Below are positions 1 through 5,875 of a stretch of 10,327 nt of DNA, in pieces (the stretch's first letter is position 1; every line of letters starts with the position of its first letter). Position numbers and translations under genes: made by a program. The DNA lies in assembly GCA_964343975.1 (NCBI GenBank), contig CAYFLU010000116.1:1-10327 (forward strand), read 5' to 3'. Under the pieces are notes generated by a model. The model had not been told where the DNA came from. It searched no databases and saw nothing but the letters and a program-made list of their open reading frames with translations. This DNA is from SCUN01 sp964343975. GTDB taxonomy: Bacteria; Acidobacteriota; Vicinamibacteria; Vicinamibacterales; SCN-69-37.

Positions 1-240
1 CAGGCCGCCGGCGGCCTGCAGCATCGGCACGGTGATGCCAAGCGCCTGGAGAATGCCGCGCCCGAGCCACGCGCACACAATAAGGATGATGAGCACGGCC
101 ATGCCGGCCTGATTCGCCATGCGGCGCTGCACCAACGCCGGAAAGCGCCCCGCAATCGCGGTGAACATCACGGCCGAGCCGACCGGATTCACGATCGCGA
201 GGAGCGTCGTGGAGAAGAGGAAGACGGCCTGCCAATGCAC
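1..240 (-). CDS. MarC/NAAT-family integral membrane protein (5' part, cut by window edge)
   Basis: The first 80 residues are visible and the gene continues beyond base 1. The N-terminus is a hydrophobic helix with the family-typical run AIVNPVGSAVMF (residues 15-26), followed by a second helix (about 46-64) and ITVPMLQAAGGL, which matches the start of the third helix in MarC-type proteins. MarC proteins are six-helix inner-membrane proteins; despite the multiple-antibiotic-resistance name, their transport function is unproven. I chose the GTG at 240 because it gives the usual short N-terminus before helix 1 and has GGTAGG about 12 bases upstream, overlapping the stop of the preceding cytochrome gene. 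That gene ends only 13 bases before this start, so the two are probably cotranscribed. The family call is firm; substrate and function are unknown. Confidence 0.85.
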   Translation of the reverse strand, partial: MHWQAVFLFSTTLLAIVNPVGSAVMFTAIAGRFPALVQRRMANQAGMAVLIILIVCAWLGRGILQALGITVPMLQAAGGL

Positions 241-253
241 GGGAACATCCAGC

Positions 254-637
254 CTACCGAAGCGTGGCGAGAAATGCCACGAGCGCAGCGCGGTCCTTCG
301 CGTTGATGGCGCGCTGATCGTCGAGCCATTCGGACATGCGGATGGCCGGTTGCTGCGGTAGGGCCCGCTCCATTTCGTCCGTGGCCGTCAGCCAGCGCTC
401 GAGATCGGCCTCCGAGAGCCGGCGCGCCACGCCGTCGAGCGGGAAGCGCCTGTTGCCCTGCCCCGCGATCATGTGGCACGTCGCGCACTGGCGATCGTCG
501 TACACGCGCCGGCCTGCGGCCACGAGCGCCGCAGCCTCCGACTGTCGCTCGTAGCTCAACGCCCGGCCGCCGGCCATGAGGCCCAGCAGCAGCCCCCCGA
601 GCACCGCCAGTTTCCGACGTTCCCGCCACCGCGTCAC
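254..637 (-). CDS. Small membrane-anchored or secreted monohaem cytochrome c
   Basis: With the GTG start at 637 this is 127 residues. Basic N-terminal residues (TRWRERRK) precede a hydrophobic segment at about 10-28, a signal peptide or anchor, so the haem domain lies outside the cytoplasm. One haem-attachment motif CATCH is at 51-55; Met101 (IRMSEW) is a candidate distal ligand. About 100 residues after the signal is normal for a class I cytochrome c, which would shuttle electrons; its partners are unknown. The frame stays open upstream to a TTG at 688, but GTG at 637 has a GGAGGG ribosome-binding site just upstream and starts directly before the signal sequence, whereas the extra 17 residues are charged and cover the divergent promoter. 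The gene reads away from blaI and is followed after 13 bases by the MarC-family gene. Confidence 0.85.
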   Translation of the reverse strand: MTRWRERRKLAVLGGLLLGLMAGGRALSYERQSEAAALVAAGRRVYDDRQCATCHMIAGQGNRRFPLDGVARRLSEADLERWLTATDEMERALPQQPAIRMSEWLDDQRAINAKDRAALVAFLATLR

Positions 638-668
638 ACGCCCTCCGTCCCTTCCGAACCGTGTGTCG
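632..668. promoter_or_regulatory. Imperfect inverted repeat, candidate operator between cytochrome and blaI genes
   Basis: The arms CGTCACACG (632-640) and CGTGTGTCG (660-668) are inverted repeats with 8 of 9 positions matching, separated by 19 bases. They lie between the divergent cytochrome and BlaI-type genes, flanking the presumed minus-strand transcription start, where a repressor could block both genes. The sequence is not the TACA/TGTA palindrome known for BlaI and MecI of Gram-positive bacteria, so assigning it to this BlaI is an inference. Confidence 0.35.
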
Positions 669-670
669 AG

Positions 671-680
671 AGTGTAGACT
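671..680. promoter_or_regulatory. Candidate symmetric -10 region for divergent cytochrome and blaI transcription
   Basis: AGTGTAGACT is an imperfect palindrome (8 of 10). It contains TAGACT on the plus strand (675-680) and TACACT on the minus strand (676-671), sharing the central TA. The plus-strand hexamer ends 7 bases before the ATG at 688, so the blaI transcript could start at or near its start codon. The minus-strand hexamer predicts a start near 664, leaving about 27 bases of leader with GGAGGG before the cytochrome GTG. No good -35 box is visible for either direction. Confidence 0.4.
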
Positions 681-687
681 TCCCTCA

Positions 688-1119
688 ATGACTTGGCTGC
701 GAAAGTTCATGGGTACTTCCTCGTCGACCAACCCGTTCGGTCCCTTGGAGTGGCGCGTCCTCGAAGCGGTGTGGGGATCGAATGGCGACGCCTCGGTGCG
801 CGACCTGCAACCGCAGTTTTCCGAGATCGCGTACACGACGCTGATGACCACGCTCGACCGGCTCCATCGGAAAGGCGTGTTGCATCGTGAGAAGACGGGC
901 CGGGCGTTCCGCTACAGCGCGCGTTACACACGCGCCGAGCTCGAGTCGTCGCTGGCCGCCGGCGCCGTCCGCGCCGCGATCAAGGGGGACGAAGCGTCGT
1001 TGCGTCCGCTGATGTCGTACTTCGTCGACGCGGTCGGTGAACACGACCGCGACATGCTCGATGAGTTGGAAGAGCTCGTGCGAACCCGACGGGCTGGATT
1101 GGAGCGCAAGCGCCGGTGA
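688..1119 (+). CDS. BlaI/MecI/CopY-family winged-helix transcriptional repressor
   Basis: This 143-residue protein has the BlaI-family fold. GPLEWRVLEAVW (18-29) opens the winged helix, recognition-helix residues AYTTLMTTLDRLHRKGVL follow (48-65), then the wing EKTGRAFRYSA and a C-terminal helical dimerisation region. Family members are dimeric DNA-binding repressors of genes that include their own operon, inactivated by proteolysis through a BlaR1/M56 partner, and an M56 gene follows with a GTGA overlap. In S. aureus BlaI cleavage is at an Asn-Phe bond; by eye the matching segment here is MSYFVD, with Tyr before Phe, so the cut site may differ. The start could be ATG 688 (no clear ribosome-binding site, but a -10-like hexamer 7 bases upstream) or ATG 709 (weak GAAAG). 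No beta-lactamase gene is in the window, so the regulated function is unknown. Confidence 0.9.
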   Translation: MTWLRKFMGTSSSTNPFGPLEWRVLEAVWGSNGDASVRDLQPQFSEIAYTTLMTTLDRLHRKGVLHREKTGRAFRYSARYTRAELESSLAAGAVRAAIKGDEASLRPLMSYFVDAVGEHDRDMLDELEELVRTRRAGLERKRR

Positions 1120-2066
1120 ATTTCGACGCGCGCTTCGCCGTCGTGATTCTGGCAGCATTTGCGAGCGCAAATGCGATGGCTTCGCTCGCCTGCGTTTGGC
1201 AGTGGCGACGGGCCATCCTCCCGGAGGCGCCAATCGATCGCGCCCGGTTTCTCTTCCACCTTCGACTGCTCCCGCTCGTCGCGAGCGTCGCATGGGCCAC
1301 ACTCGCCAGCGGTTCGTTCGTGCTCTTCGAGCCCAGAAGCGGCGACGAACACATCGGCCAGACTTTGCCGGTCCTTGCCGCTTGCGGCGCTCTACTGCTG
1401 CTCGCCGCCGTCATTCGGCTCGTGACGACGATCGTCCGGCACCACCAGATGCTCTCGAACTGGCGGCGCGGTGCCACGTCGATCACCCTCGCGGGGGTGA
1501 CCACGCCGGCGTTCGCCATCAACAGCGACTTCCCTGTCGTGGCCGTCGTCGGCGTCCTGCGCCCGCGCCTGATGGTTGCCCAGTGCGTGCTCGACACCTG
1601 CACCGCCGAAGAACTGGCGGCGATCCTGGCGCACGAGCAGATGCACATCACGCGACGCGACAACCTGCGCCGCCTGCTGCTCATGGCCCTGCCCGATCCG
1701 TTTGCGTGGCTGTCGACCGGACGCGCGATGGATCTGGCCTGGCACGACGCCGTTGAACAGGTCGCGGACGAAGGCGCCGGCGACCGCGCCGGCGATGCCG
1801 GCCGCGTGGCGTTGGCCGGCGCGCTCGTGCGCCTCGCCCGCCTCGTGCCGGAAAGCCAGCCGATCACGGAACTGCCGGCCTCGGCCCTCTATCGCGGCGA
1901 ACCGATCGAACAGCGCGTGCGCCGCCTGCTCGATCCCATTCCGCCGCGGCCGCGCGCGCCCCGCCACTATCAGTGGGCGGCGCTCGTCGTCGTGCTGACG
2001 CTCGCGATCGTGCTGCTCAACCCGATCCACGAACTGCTCGAAGCCGCGGTGACGCGGCTCCCGTAG
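1116..2066 (+). CDS. M56-family (BlaR1-type) membrane zinc metallopeptidase
   Basis: The protein has 316 residues and starts with GTG inside the blaI stop (GTGA), so the two are translationally coupled. Hydrophobic helices are at about 8-28, 47-71 and 84-107, with a last one near 287-307. The zinc motif HEQMH is at 173-177, and the ExxAD motif EQVAD at 214-218 supplies the third ligand, as in gluzincins. BlaR1 and MecR1 use such a domain to trigger removal of their repressor when an external sensor domain binds a beta-lactam. Here only about 10 residues follow the last helix, so there is no penicillin-binding sensor domain. The protein must sense through its membrane part or a partner, or act as a constitutive protease. 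The BlaI neighbour is the natural substrate or target, an inference from gene order. Confidence 0.9.
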   Translation: MNFDARFAVVILAAFASANAMASLACVWQWRRAILPEAPIDRARFLFHLRLLPLVASVAWATLASGSFVLFEPRSGDEHIGQTLPVLAACGALLLLAAVIRLVTTIVRHHQMLSNWRRGATSITLAGVTTPAFAINSDFPVVAVVGVLRPRLMVAQCVLDTCTAEELAAILAHEQMHITRRDNLRRLLLMALPDPFAWLSTGRAMDLAWHDAVEQVADEGAGDRAGDAGRVALAGALVRLARLVPESQPITELPASALYRGEPIEQRVRRLLDPIPPRPRAPRHYQWAALVVVLTLAIVLLNPIHELLEAAVTRLP

Positions 2067-2090
2067 TCCTGCACCGGAACACGATGAGCC

Positions 2091-2606
2091 ATGGCGTGGA
2101 GCTTCTTCCGTCGCGCCGCCACCACCACTGACGGACGTCAGGCGGACTGGTGGCGTGCCGCGCATGCCGCGCTCGTCGACCCAGCCAACGCCAGTCTCGA
2201 TCACCTGACGGCGACGCTGATCGACCCGTCGCAACTCGACGAACGCGAGCGCCAGGAAGAGATGCTCGAGGCCGTGAGCCGCGTCATCGCCCTCGACGCG
2301 GCGGCCCTGCCCGAACTCGAGACCCAACACCGCGTGATCGGCACCGACCGCTGTCATTTCATGGCGCCGGTGAGCGCCCCCGATCACGGGGATGCCGCCG
2401 GCAAACTCTTTCTGACCTCCGCGCGTGTGATCTTCGCCGGCGGCGCCTCCATTGCCTGGCCCTGGCACCGCGTGCGCCGTGCCGGCCGTCAGGAGCGCGA
2501 CCTGATCTTCGAAGGCGGCGATGCCCTGACCCTCCGGCTGCGCTGCAATTCTTACGGCGATGCGGCGGTCGCCGCCGCCATCGCCTCGCGCCTGACTCGG
2601 CGATAA
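2091..2606 (+). CDS. Small protein with probable PH/GRAM-like domain, function unknown
   Basis: I do not recognise a named family for the whole 171-residue protein. Residues 1-80 are mostly helical and charged (QLDERERQEEMLEAVSRVIA). The second half looks like a bacterial PH/GRAM-like beta fold: GKLFLTSARVIFAGG (104-118) matches the strand-turn-strand in which such domains read G-x-L-x-L-T-x-x-R-V-I-F. It is followed by an aromatic strand (IAWPWHRV), DLIFEGGDALTLRL and a closing helix. In bacteria such domains are usually cytoplasmic and of unknown ligand. There is no signal peptide or membrane segment. It lies 24 bases after the M56 gene and 7 bases before the muramidase gene, so it may be cotranscribed with either. 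The gene is credible from its position and protein-like composition; the fold is inferred by eye. Confidence 0.7.
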   Translation: MAWSFFRRAATTTDGRQADWWRAAHAALVDPANASLDHLTATLIDPSQLDERERQEEMLEAVSRVIALDAAALPELETQHRVIGTDRCHFMAPVSAPDHGDAAGKLFLTSARVIFAGGASIAWPWHRVRRAGRQERDLIFEGGDALTLRLRCNSYGDAAVAAAIASRLTRR

Positions 2607-2607
2607 T
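2602..2607 (+). promoter_or_regulatory. -10-like hexamer GATAAT overlapping the preceding stop codon, before the muramidase gene
   Basis: GATAAT matches the TATAAT consensus at 5 of 6 positions in otherwise GC-rich sequence. It ends 6 bases before the ATG at 2614, which has no visible Shine-Dalgarno sequence, so transcription from here would give a leaderless message. It includes the TAA stop of the upstream gene, so part of the match may be chance, and no -35 box is evident. Confidence 0.3.
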
Positions 2608-2613
2608 GTCGCC

Positions 2614-3777
2614 ATGCGTCTTGGCACTGACGTGCTCTTCGAGCGTCAACTCCTCCGCGGCCGCACGGTCGGCATCGTCTGCAATCCCGCCTCGGTCGAT
2701 CACGCGCTGACGCACGTGCTCGCGCGCGCGGAAGCGGCGGGCGTCCGCATCGGCGCGATCTTCGGACCACAGCACGGCCTGCAGTCGAACCTGCAGGACA
2801 ACATGATCGAGTCGCCGCACGCGAACGACGCACGGCGTCAGGTGCCGGTGTACTCGCTCTACTCGGAAACCCGCGAGCCCAACGCCGAGATGCTCCGCGG
2901 CCTCGACGCGCTCGTGATCGACCTGCAGGATGTCGGCACGCGGATCTACACCTACATCTACACGATGGCCAACTGCCTGCGCGCCGCGGCGAAGCACGGC
3001 CTGCCGGTCGTCGTGTGCGACCGGCCGAACCCGATCGACGGCGTCACGGTGGAAGGCCCGATGCTCGTGCCCGGGTTCGAGTCGTTCATCGGACAGTTCC
3101 CGATTCCCATGCGGCACGGGATGACGATCGGCGAGCTGGCCCGGCTGTTCAACGAACACTTCGCGATCGGCGCCAAACTCGAAGTGGTGGCGCTCGAAGG
3201 CTGGCAACGACACCAGTACTTCGACGAGACGGGCCTGACCTGGGTGCTCCCGTCACCCAACCTGCCGACACTCGACGCGGCGGTCGTGTACCCGGGCACC
3301 GTGCTCTTCGAAGGTACAAACGTCAGCGAGGGCCGCGGCACGACGAAACCGTTTGAGCTCATCGGCGCCCCCTGGGTCACCGATCCCGATGCCTTTGCCG
3401 CGGCGCTCAACGCGCGGGCGATTCCCGGCGTCCACTTCCGCGCCCACGCGTTCGAGCCCACGTTCCAGAAGCATGCGCGCGTCACCTGTGGCGGCATCCA
3501 GGCACACGTCACCGACCGGCGGGCCTTCCCCGCGGTCGAGACCGGCGTGGCGCTGATCGACGCGTTCCGGCGCGCGGATCCCGCGCAGTTTGCGTGGCGT
3601 CAACCGCCCTACGAGTACGAATACGAGAAGCTTCCGATCGACATCCTCGCCGGCTCGACGGCCACGCGGGAGGCGCTCGAGAGCGGCGCCGACCCGCATG
3701 ACATCGCCTTGTCATGGCGTCAGGACGTCGAGGCGTTTCAGATTCTGCGGAAACGCTTCCTCCTGTATCCGTCGTAA
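2614..3777 (+). CDS. namZ: DUF1343 / GH171 exo-beta-N-acetylmuramidase (NamZ-like), no signal peptide
   Basis: The 387-residue protein is a full-length DUF1343 member. Family landmarks are RTVGIVCNPASVDH (17-30), FGPQHGLQ (50-57), a stretch near 105 reading DLQDVGTRIYTYIYTM, CDRPNPIDG, GQFPIPMRHGMTIGELA and GTNVSEGRGTTKPFELIGAPW. The Bacillus NamZ enzyme releases MurNAc from the non-reducing end of peptidoglycan fragments and defines glycoside hydrolase family 171. Many members are exported; here the mature-type sequence starts at residue 1 and no upstream in-frame start exists, so a cytoplasmic role on imported fragments is likely. The turnover motif is usually PEHG; this protein has PQHG (52-55). 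I believe a subgroup shares Gln there, but the effect on catalysis is uncertain. Family assignment is firm; exact substrate is inferred. Confidence 0.88.
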   Translation: MRLGTDVLFERQLLRGRTVGIVCNPASVDHALTHVLARAEAAGVRIGAIFGPQHGLQSNLQDNMIESPHANDARRQVPVYSLYSETREPNAEMLRGLDALVIDLQDVGTRIYTYIYTMANCLRAAAKHGLPVVVCDRPNPIDGVTVEGPMLVPGFESFIGQFPIPMRHGMTIGELARLFNEHFAIGAKLEVVALEGWQRHQYFDETGLTWVLPSPNLPTLDAAVVYPGTVLFEGTNVSEGRGTTKPFELIGAPWVTDPDAFAAALNARAIPGVHFRAHAFEPTFQKHARVTCGGIQAHVTDRRAFPAVETGVALIDAFRRADPAQFAWRQPPYEYEYEKLPIDILAGSTATREALESGADPHDIALSWRQDVEAFQILRKRFLLYPS

Positions 3778-3802
3778 TATCGCCAGCGAAGGAGTTTGTA
3801 TC

Positions 3803-4258
3803 GTGATCAAGCATGTCGAGATCAAGCGTCGCTGGCTGGTGGCGGCGCTCGCAGTGTGGGTCGGAGCGCTGGTGGTGACGGTGTCGGCGACGAGCGCGGC
3901 GCCGCAGGGTGGACGTGGCAACGGCGGATGGGCCCTGCCGCCGGAGGCCCAGACCGAGAAGAACCCGCTCACGGTGAACGACGCCGTGCTCGCGGGCGGC
4001 AAGAAGGTCTACGAACAGAAGTGCCAGCGCTGCCACGGCAAGACCGGCAAGGGTGACGGCCCGGATGCCGAAGCCAAGAATCAGGGCGACATGGACCTCA
4101 CCGTCGCCGCTCGCGCCGCGCGCAACCCGGATGGGGTCGTGTTCTACAAGATCTGGGTCGGCCGTCAGTCGCCGAAGATGCCGGCGATGAGTGAGGAACT
4201 CACGAAGCAGCAGGTGTGGGCCGTTGTCGCCTACACCCAGACCCTCCGCGCCAAGTAA
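3803..4258 (+). CDS. Small secreted monohaem cytochrome c
   Basis: This is 151 residues from GTG 3803, chosen because GAAGGAG at 3788-3794 sits 8 bases upstream and the signal sequence follows directly; the frame is open further upstream but only inside the muramidase gene. A basic start (IKHVEIKRR) and a hydrophobic run at about 11-33 ending SATSAA form a signal peptide or anchor, so the haem domain is periplasmic. The motif CQRCH is at 74-78, in the GKKVYEQKCQRCHGKTGKGDGPDA pattern typical of class I cytochromes and cbb3-type or dehydrogenase partner subunits. The distal ligand is Met126 or Met129 (SPKMPAM). It follows the muramidase gene by 25 bases and precedes the SRPBCC gene by 8. The redox partner is unknown. 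Confidence 0.9.
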   Translation: MIKHVEIKRRWLVAALAVWVGALVVTVSATSAAPQGGRGNGGWALPPEAQTEKNPLTVNDAVLAGGKKVYEQKCQRCHGKTGKGDGPDAEAKNQGDMDLTVAARAARNPDGVVFYKIWVGRQSPKMPAMSEELTKQQVWAVVAYTQTLRAK

Positions 4259-4266
4259 CACGGCGC

Positions 4267-4788
4267 ATGGCCAGGACCGTTCACGACGCCGGCGGACGCT
4301 TCGAGCAGAGCATTCTGATCGAAGCTCCGCCGGCACGTGTGTTCGACTGTTTCTTCCAGCCTGAGGCGCTCGCCGCCTGGTGGCAGACCGCCCACACGGT
4401 AACCACGCCGGTGCCCTTGGGGGTCTACGCCATTCAGTGGCCGACGACGCCCTACCGCGACGACCTGCTCGGTCCGCTCGGCGGCACCTTCTTCGGCACG
4501 ATCATCGACATCAAGGCCGGTCAGGAATTTCAGGTGGCGGATGCCTCATGGATTCCACCCGAAGGCGATCCGCTCAGTCCCATGACGCTGCACGTGCAGT
4601 GCGTGGCCGAAGGGCCGTATTGCCGGCTGATGGTGCGTCAGGAGGGCGAAGACATGTCGCCGCGCTGGCGGCGCTACTACGTCGTGATCACGCGCAACTG
4701 GCAGACGTCGCTGCTCGCACTCAAGCGTTACGTGGAATCCGCAACCACCGCGCCAGCGCGAACGCCAACGGCGACGCCAGGAAACTGA
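4267..4788 (+). CDS. SRPBCC / AHSA1-like (START superfamily) protein
   Basis: The protein has 173 residues. The AHSA1-type opening FEQSILIEAPPARVFDCFFQPEALAAWW (12-39) is clear: a first beta strand, then the helix that carries the conserved Trp-Trp. Strand-rich sequence follows (GGTFFGTIIDIKAGQEFQV, MTLHVQCVAEGPYCRLMVRQEG) and a long C-terminal helix (WQTSLLALKRYVES). Such domains form a deep hydrophobic pocket and bind lipids, hormones or other small molecules, or assist Hsp90; the ligand cannot be told from sequence. The last 20 or so residues are a low-complexity Ala/Thr/Pro tail, and this is the part that overlaps the end of the convergent nhaA gene. No signal peptide is seen. It starts 8 bases after the cytochrome stop, so it is probably in the same transcript. 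Confidence 0.8.
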   Translation: MARTVHDAGGRFEQSILIEAPPARVFDCFFQPEALAAWWQTAHTVTTPVPLGVYAIQWPTTPYRDDLLGPLGGTFFGTIIDIKAGQEFQVADASWIPPEGDPLSPMTLHVQCVAEGPYCRLMVRQEGEDMSPRWRRYYVVITRNWQTSLLALKRYVESATTAPARTPTATPGN

Positions 4789-5875
4789 GCAAGGCCCCCA
4801 TCTTCACCTGATCCAACCGCGCCCCGGCTGGAAACGCCGCCGTGGCAAAGAACAACGCCACGGTGAAACCCATCCCGGCGGTCACGCCGACGACGAACAA
4901 CGTTCGCGTGTCGAGTCCACGCGGCCGCTCGAGCCCGAACTGCTCCCCGAGCAGCGTCGTCGCCAGAATGCCGATCGGCTTACCGAGCAACAACCCGCCG
5001 AGCACCAACCACGACGGCACGCCGATGCTGCCGATCGGCACGCCGGCATTGGCGAGACCGAAGAAGAACAGAATCACCTGCACCGGAACCTTCCACGTGT
5101 GCTCGAACCGGTTGAGCGTGTCGCGGCGGTGCTCTTCCCGCGGGTCGAAGAGGCCGAGATCGCGGCGCGCCGACGGCATGAACGGGATGATCGGCACGAG
5201 CGCGAGCGCCGGGTGCAGTCCGCCGGTATGGAGGGCCATCCACGACAGCCCGCCGGGCACGATCAGGTACGCCCACGGATTGATCACGCGCTGACGCCGG
5301 AGCGTCCACGCGGCTACGAGCGCGGGCGCCATGTACAAGGCCGCCTGCCCGAGCGCAAGCGGACCGCTCGGATAGAACAACGCCAGCACGATGAGCCCGA
5401 GGGCGTCATCGGCAATGGCGAGCAGCAGCAGAAAGGGAATCGCGGGCGACGTACGCGCAAAGATTGCGCGCGCCGTGAGGTACGAGAAGGCGATGTCGGT
5501 GGCGCAGGGCACGGCCCATCCGCGCAGCAATTCCGGATGTCCGAAGACGCTGGCGCCGGCAGCGTAGAGCGCGGCCGGCGCCGCCATGCCGCCGACGGCC
5601 GCGAGGATGGGCATGGCAGCCTGGCGCGGCGACGCCAACGCACCGCCCGGCAACATAGCCTCGACGACTTCCTTCGTGGCCAGTGCGAAGAAGAAGACCA
5701 TGCCCACGTCGTTGACGACCGTGTGCAGGGCATGGGCCATGGCGCCGTAGGACACGGCATCCGCATTGGCCCAGATCAACGCGATCGACGCGCCCGCCAC
5801 GAGCAGGAGCGAGTCGTCGATGAGGCGGCGGAATGCGCGGCTAAATACGTTCGACGTGGATGAAGTTCCGGCCAT
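4721..5875 (-). CDS. nhaA: NhaA-family Na+/H+ antiporter
   Basis: From ATG 5875 the protein has 384 residues, against 388 in E. coli NhaA, an inner-membrane antiporter that exports Na+ or Li+ for two H+. The transport residues are in place: Asp127 in PCATDIAF (E. coli Asp133), Asp156-Asp157 in LAIADDALG (Asp163-Asp164) and Lys299 in LLGKPIG (Lys300). The start of the family is also clear (LLLVAGASIALIWANAD). The segment usually reading GLEVKREL is here FFFALATKEVVEAM (61-74), marking a divergent subgroup that may differ in pH sensing or ion preference. A longer frame begins at 5917, but its extra residues (SSCSCRCIRSS) are an out-of-frame reading of pyk. The chosen start lies 35 bases inside pyk, so coupled translation is likely; no strong ribosome-binding site is seen. 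Confidence 0.88.
   Translation of the reverse strand: MAGTSSTSNVFSRAFRRLIDDSLLLVAGASIALIWANADAVSYGAMAHALHTVVNDVGMVFFFALATKEVVEAMLPGGALASPRQAAMPILAAVGGMAAPAALYAAGASVFGHPELLRGWAVPCATDIAFSYLTARAIFARTSPAIPFLLLLAIADDALGLIVLALFYPSGPLALGQAALYMAPALVAAWTLRRQRVINPWAYLIVPGGLSWMALHTGGLHPALALVPIIPFMPSARRDLGLFDPREEHRRDTLNRFEHTWKVPVQVILFFFGLANAGVPIGSIGVPSWLVLGGLLLGKPIGILATTLLGEQFGLERPRGLDTRTLFVVGVTAGMGFTVALFFATAAFPAGARLDQVKMGALLSFLASPLAFALARWLRIPRNA

Noticed and set aside
1..18. A perfect 18-base palindrome CAGGCCGCCGGCGGCCTG at the left edge
   Set aside because: It lies inside the MarC-family coding sequence and encodes a conserved AAGGL stretch of GC-rich codons; nothing suggests a separate regulatory role.
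638..688. A 17-residue N-terminal extension of the minus-strand cytochrome from TTG 688
   Set aside because: It places charged residues before the signal peptide, would need a promoter inside blaI, and ignores the good GGAGGG before GTG 637.
1392..2627. A 411-residue open frame on the minus strand, opposite the M56 and PH-like genes
   Set aside because: It is antisense to well-supported genes, is rich in Arg, Gly and Ala, and has no recognisable motif. Long antisense frames are expected in GC-rich coding DNA.
2779..2797. A repeated CCTGCAG within the muramidase gene
   Set aside because: It is a short coincidence in coding sequence (codons for LQ) with no pairing partner or phase relation outside the gene.
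5099..5863. A 254-residue plus-strand frame opposite nhaA
   Set aside because: It is a shadow of nhaA with abundant Arg, His and Glu; the opposite strand carries a full-length antiporter with conserved Asp and Lys residues.
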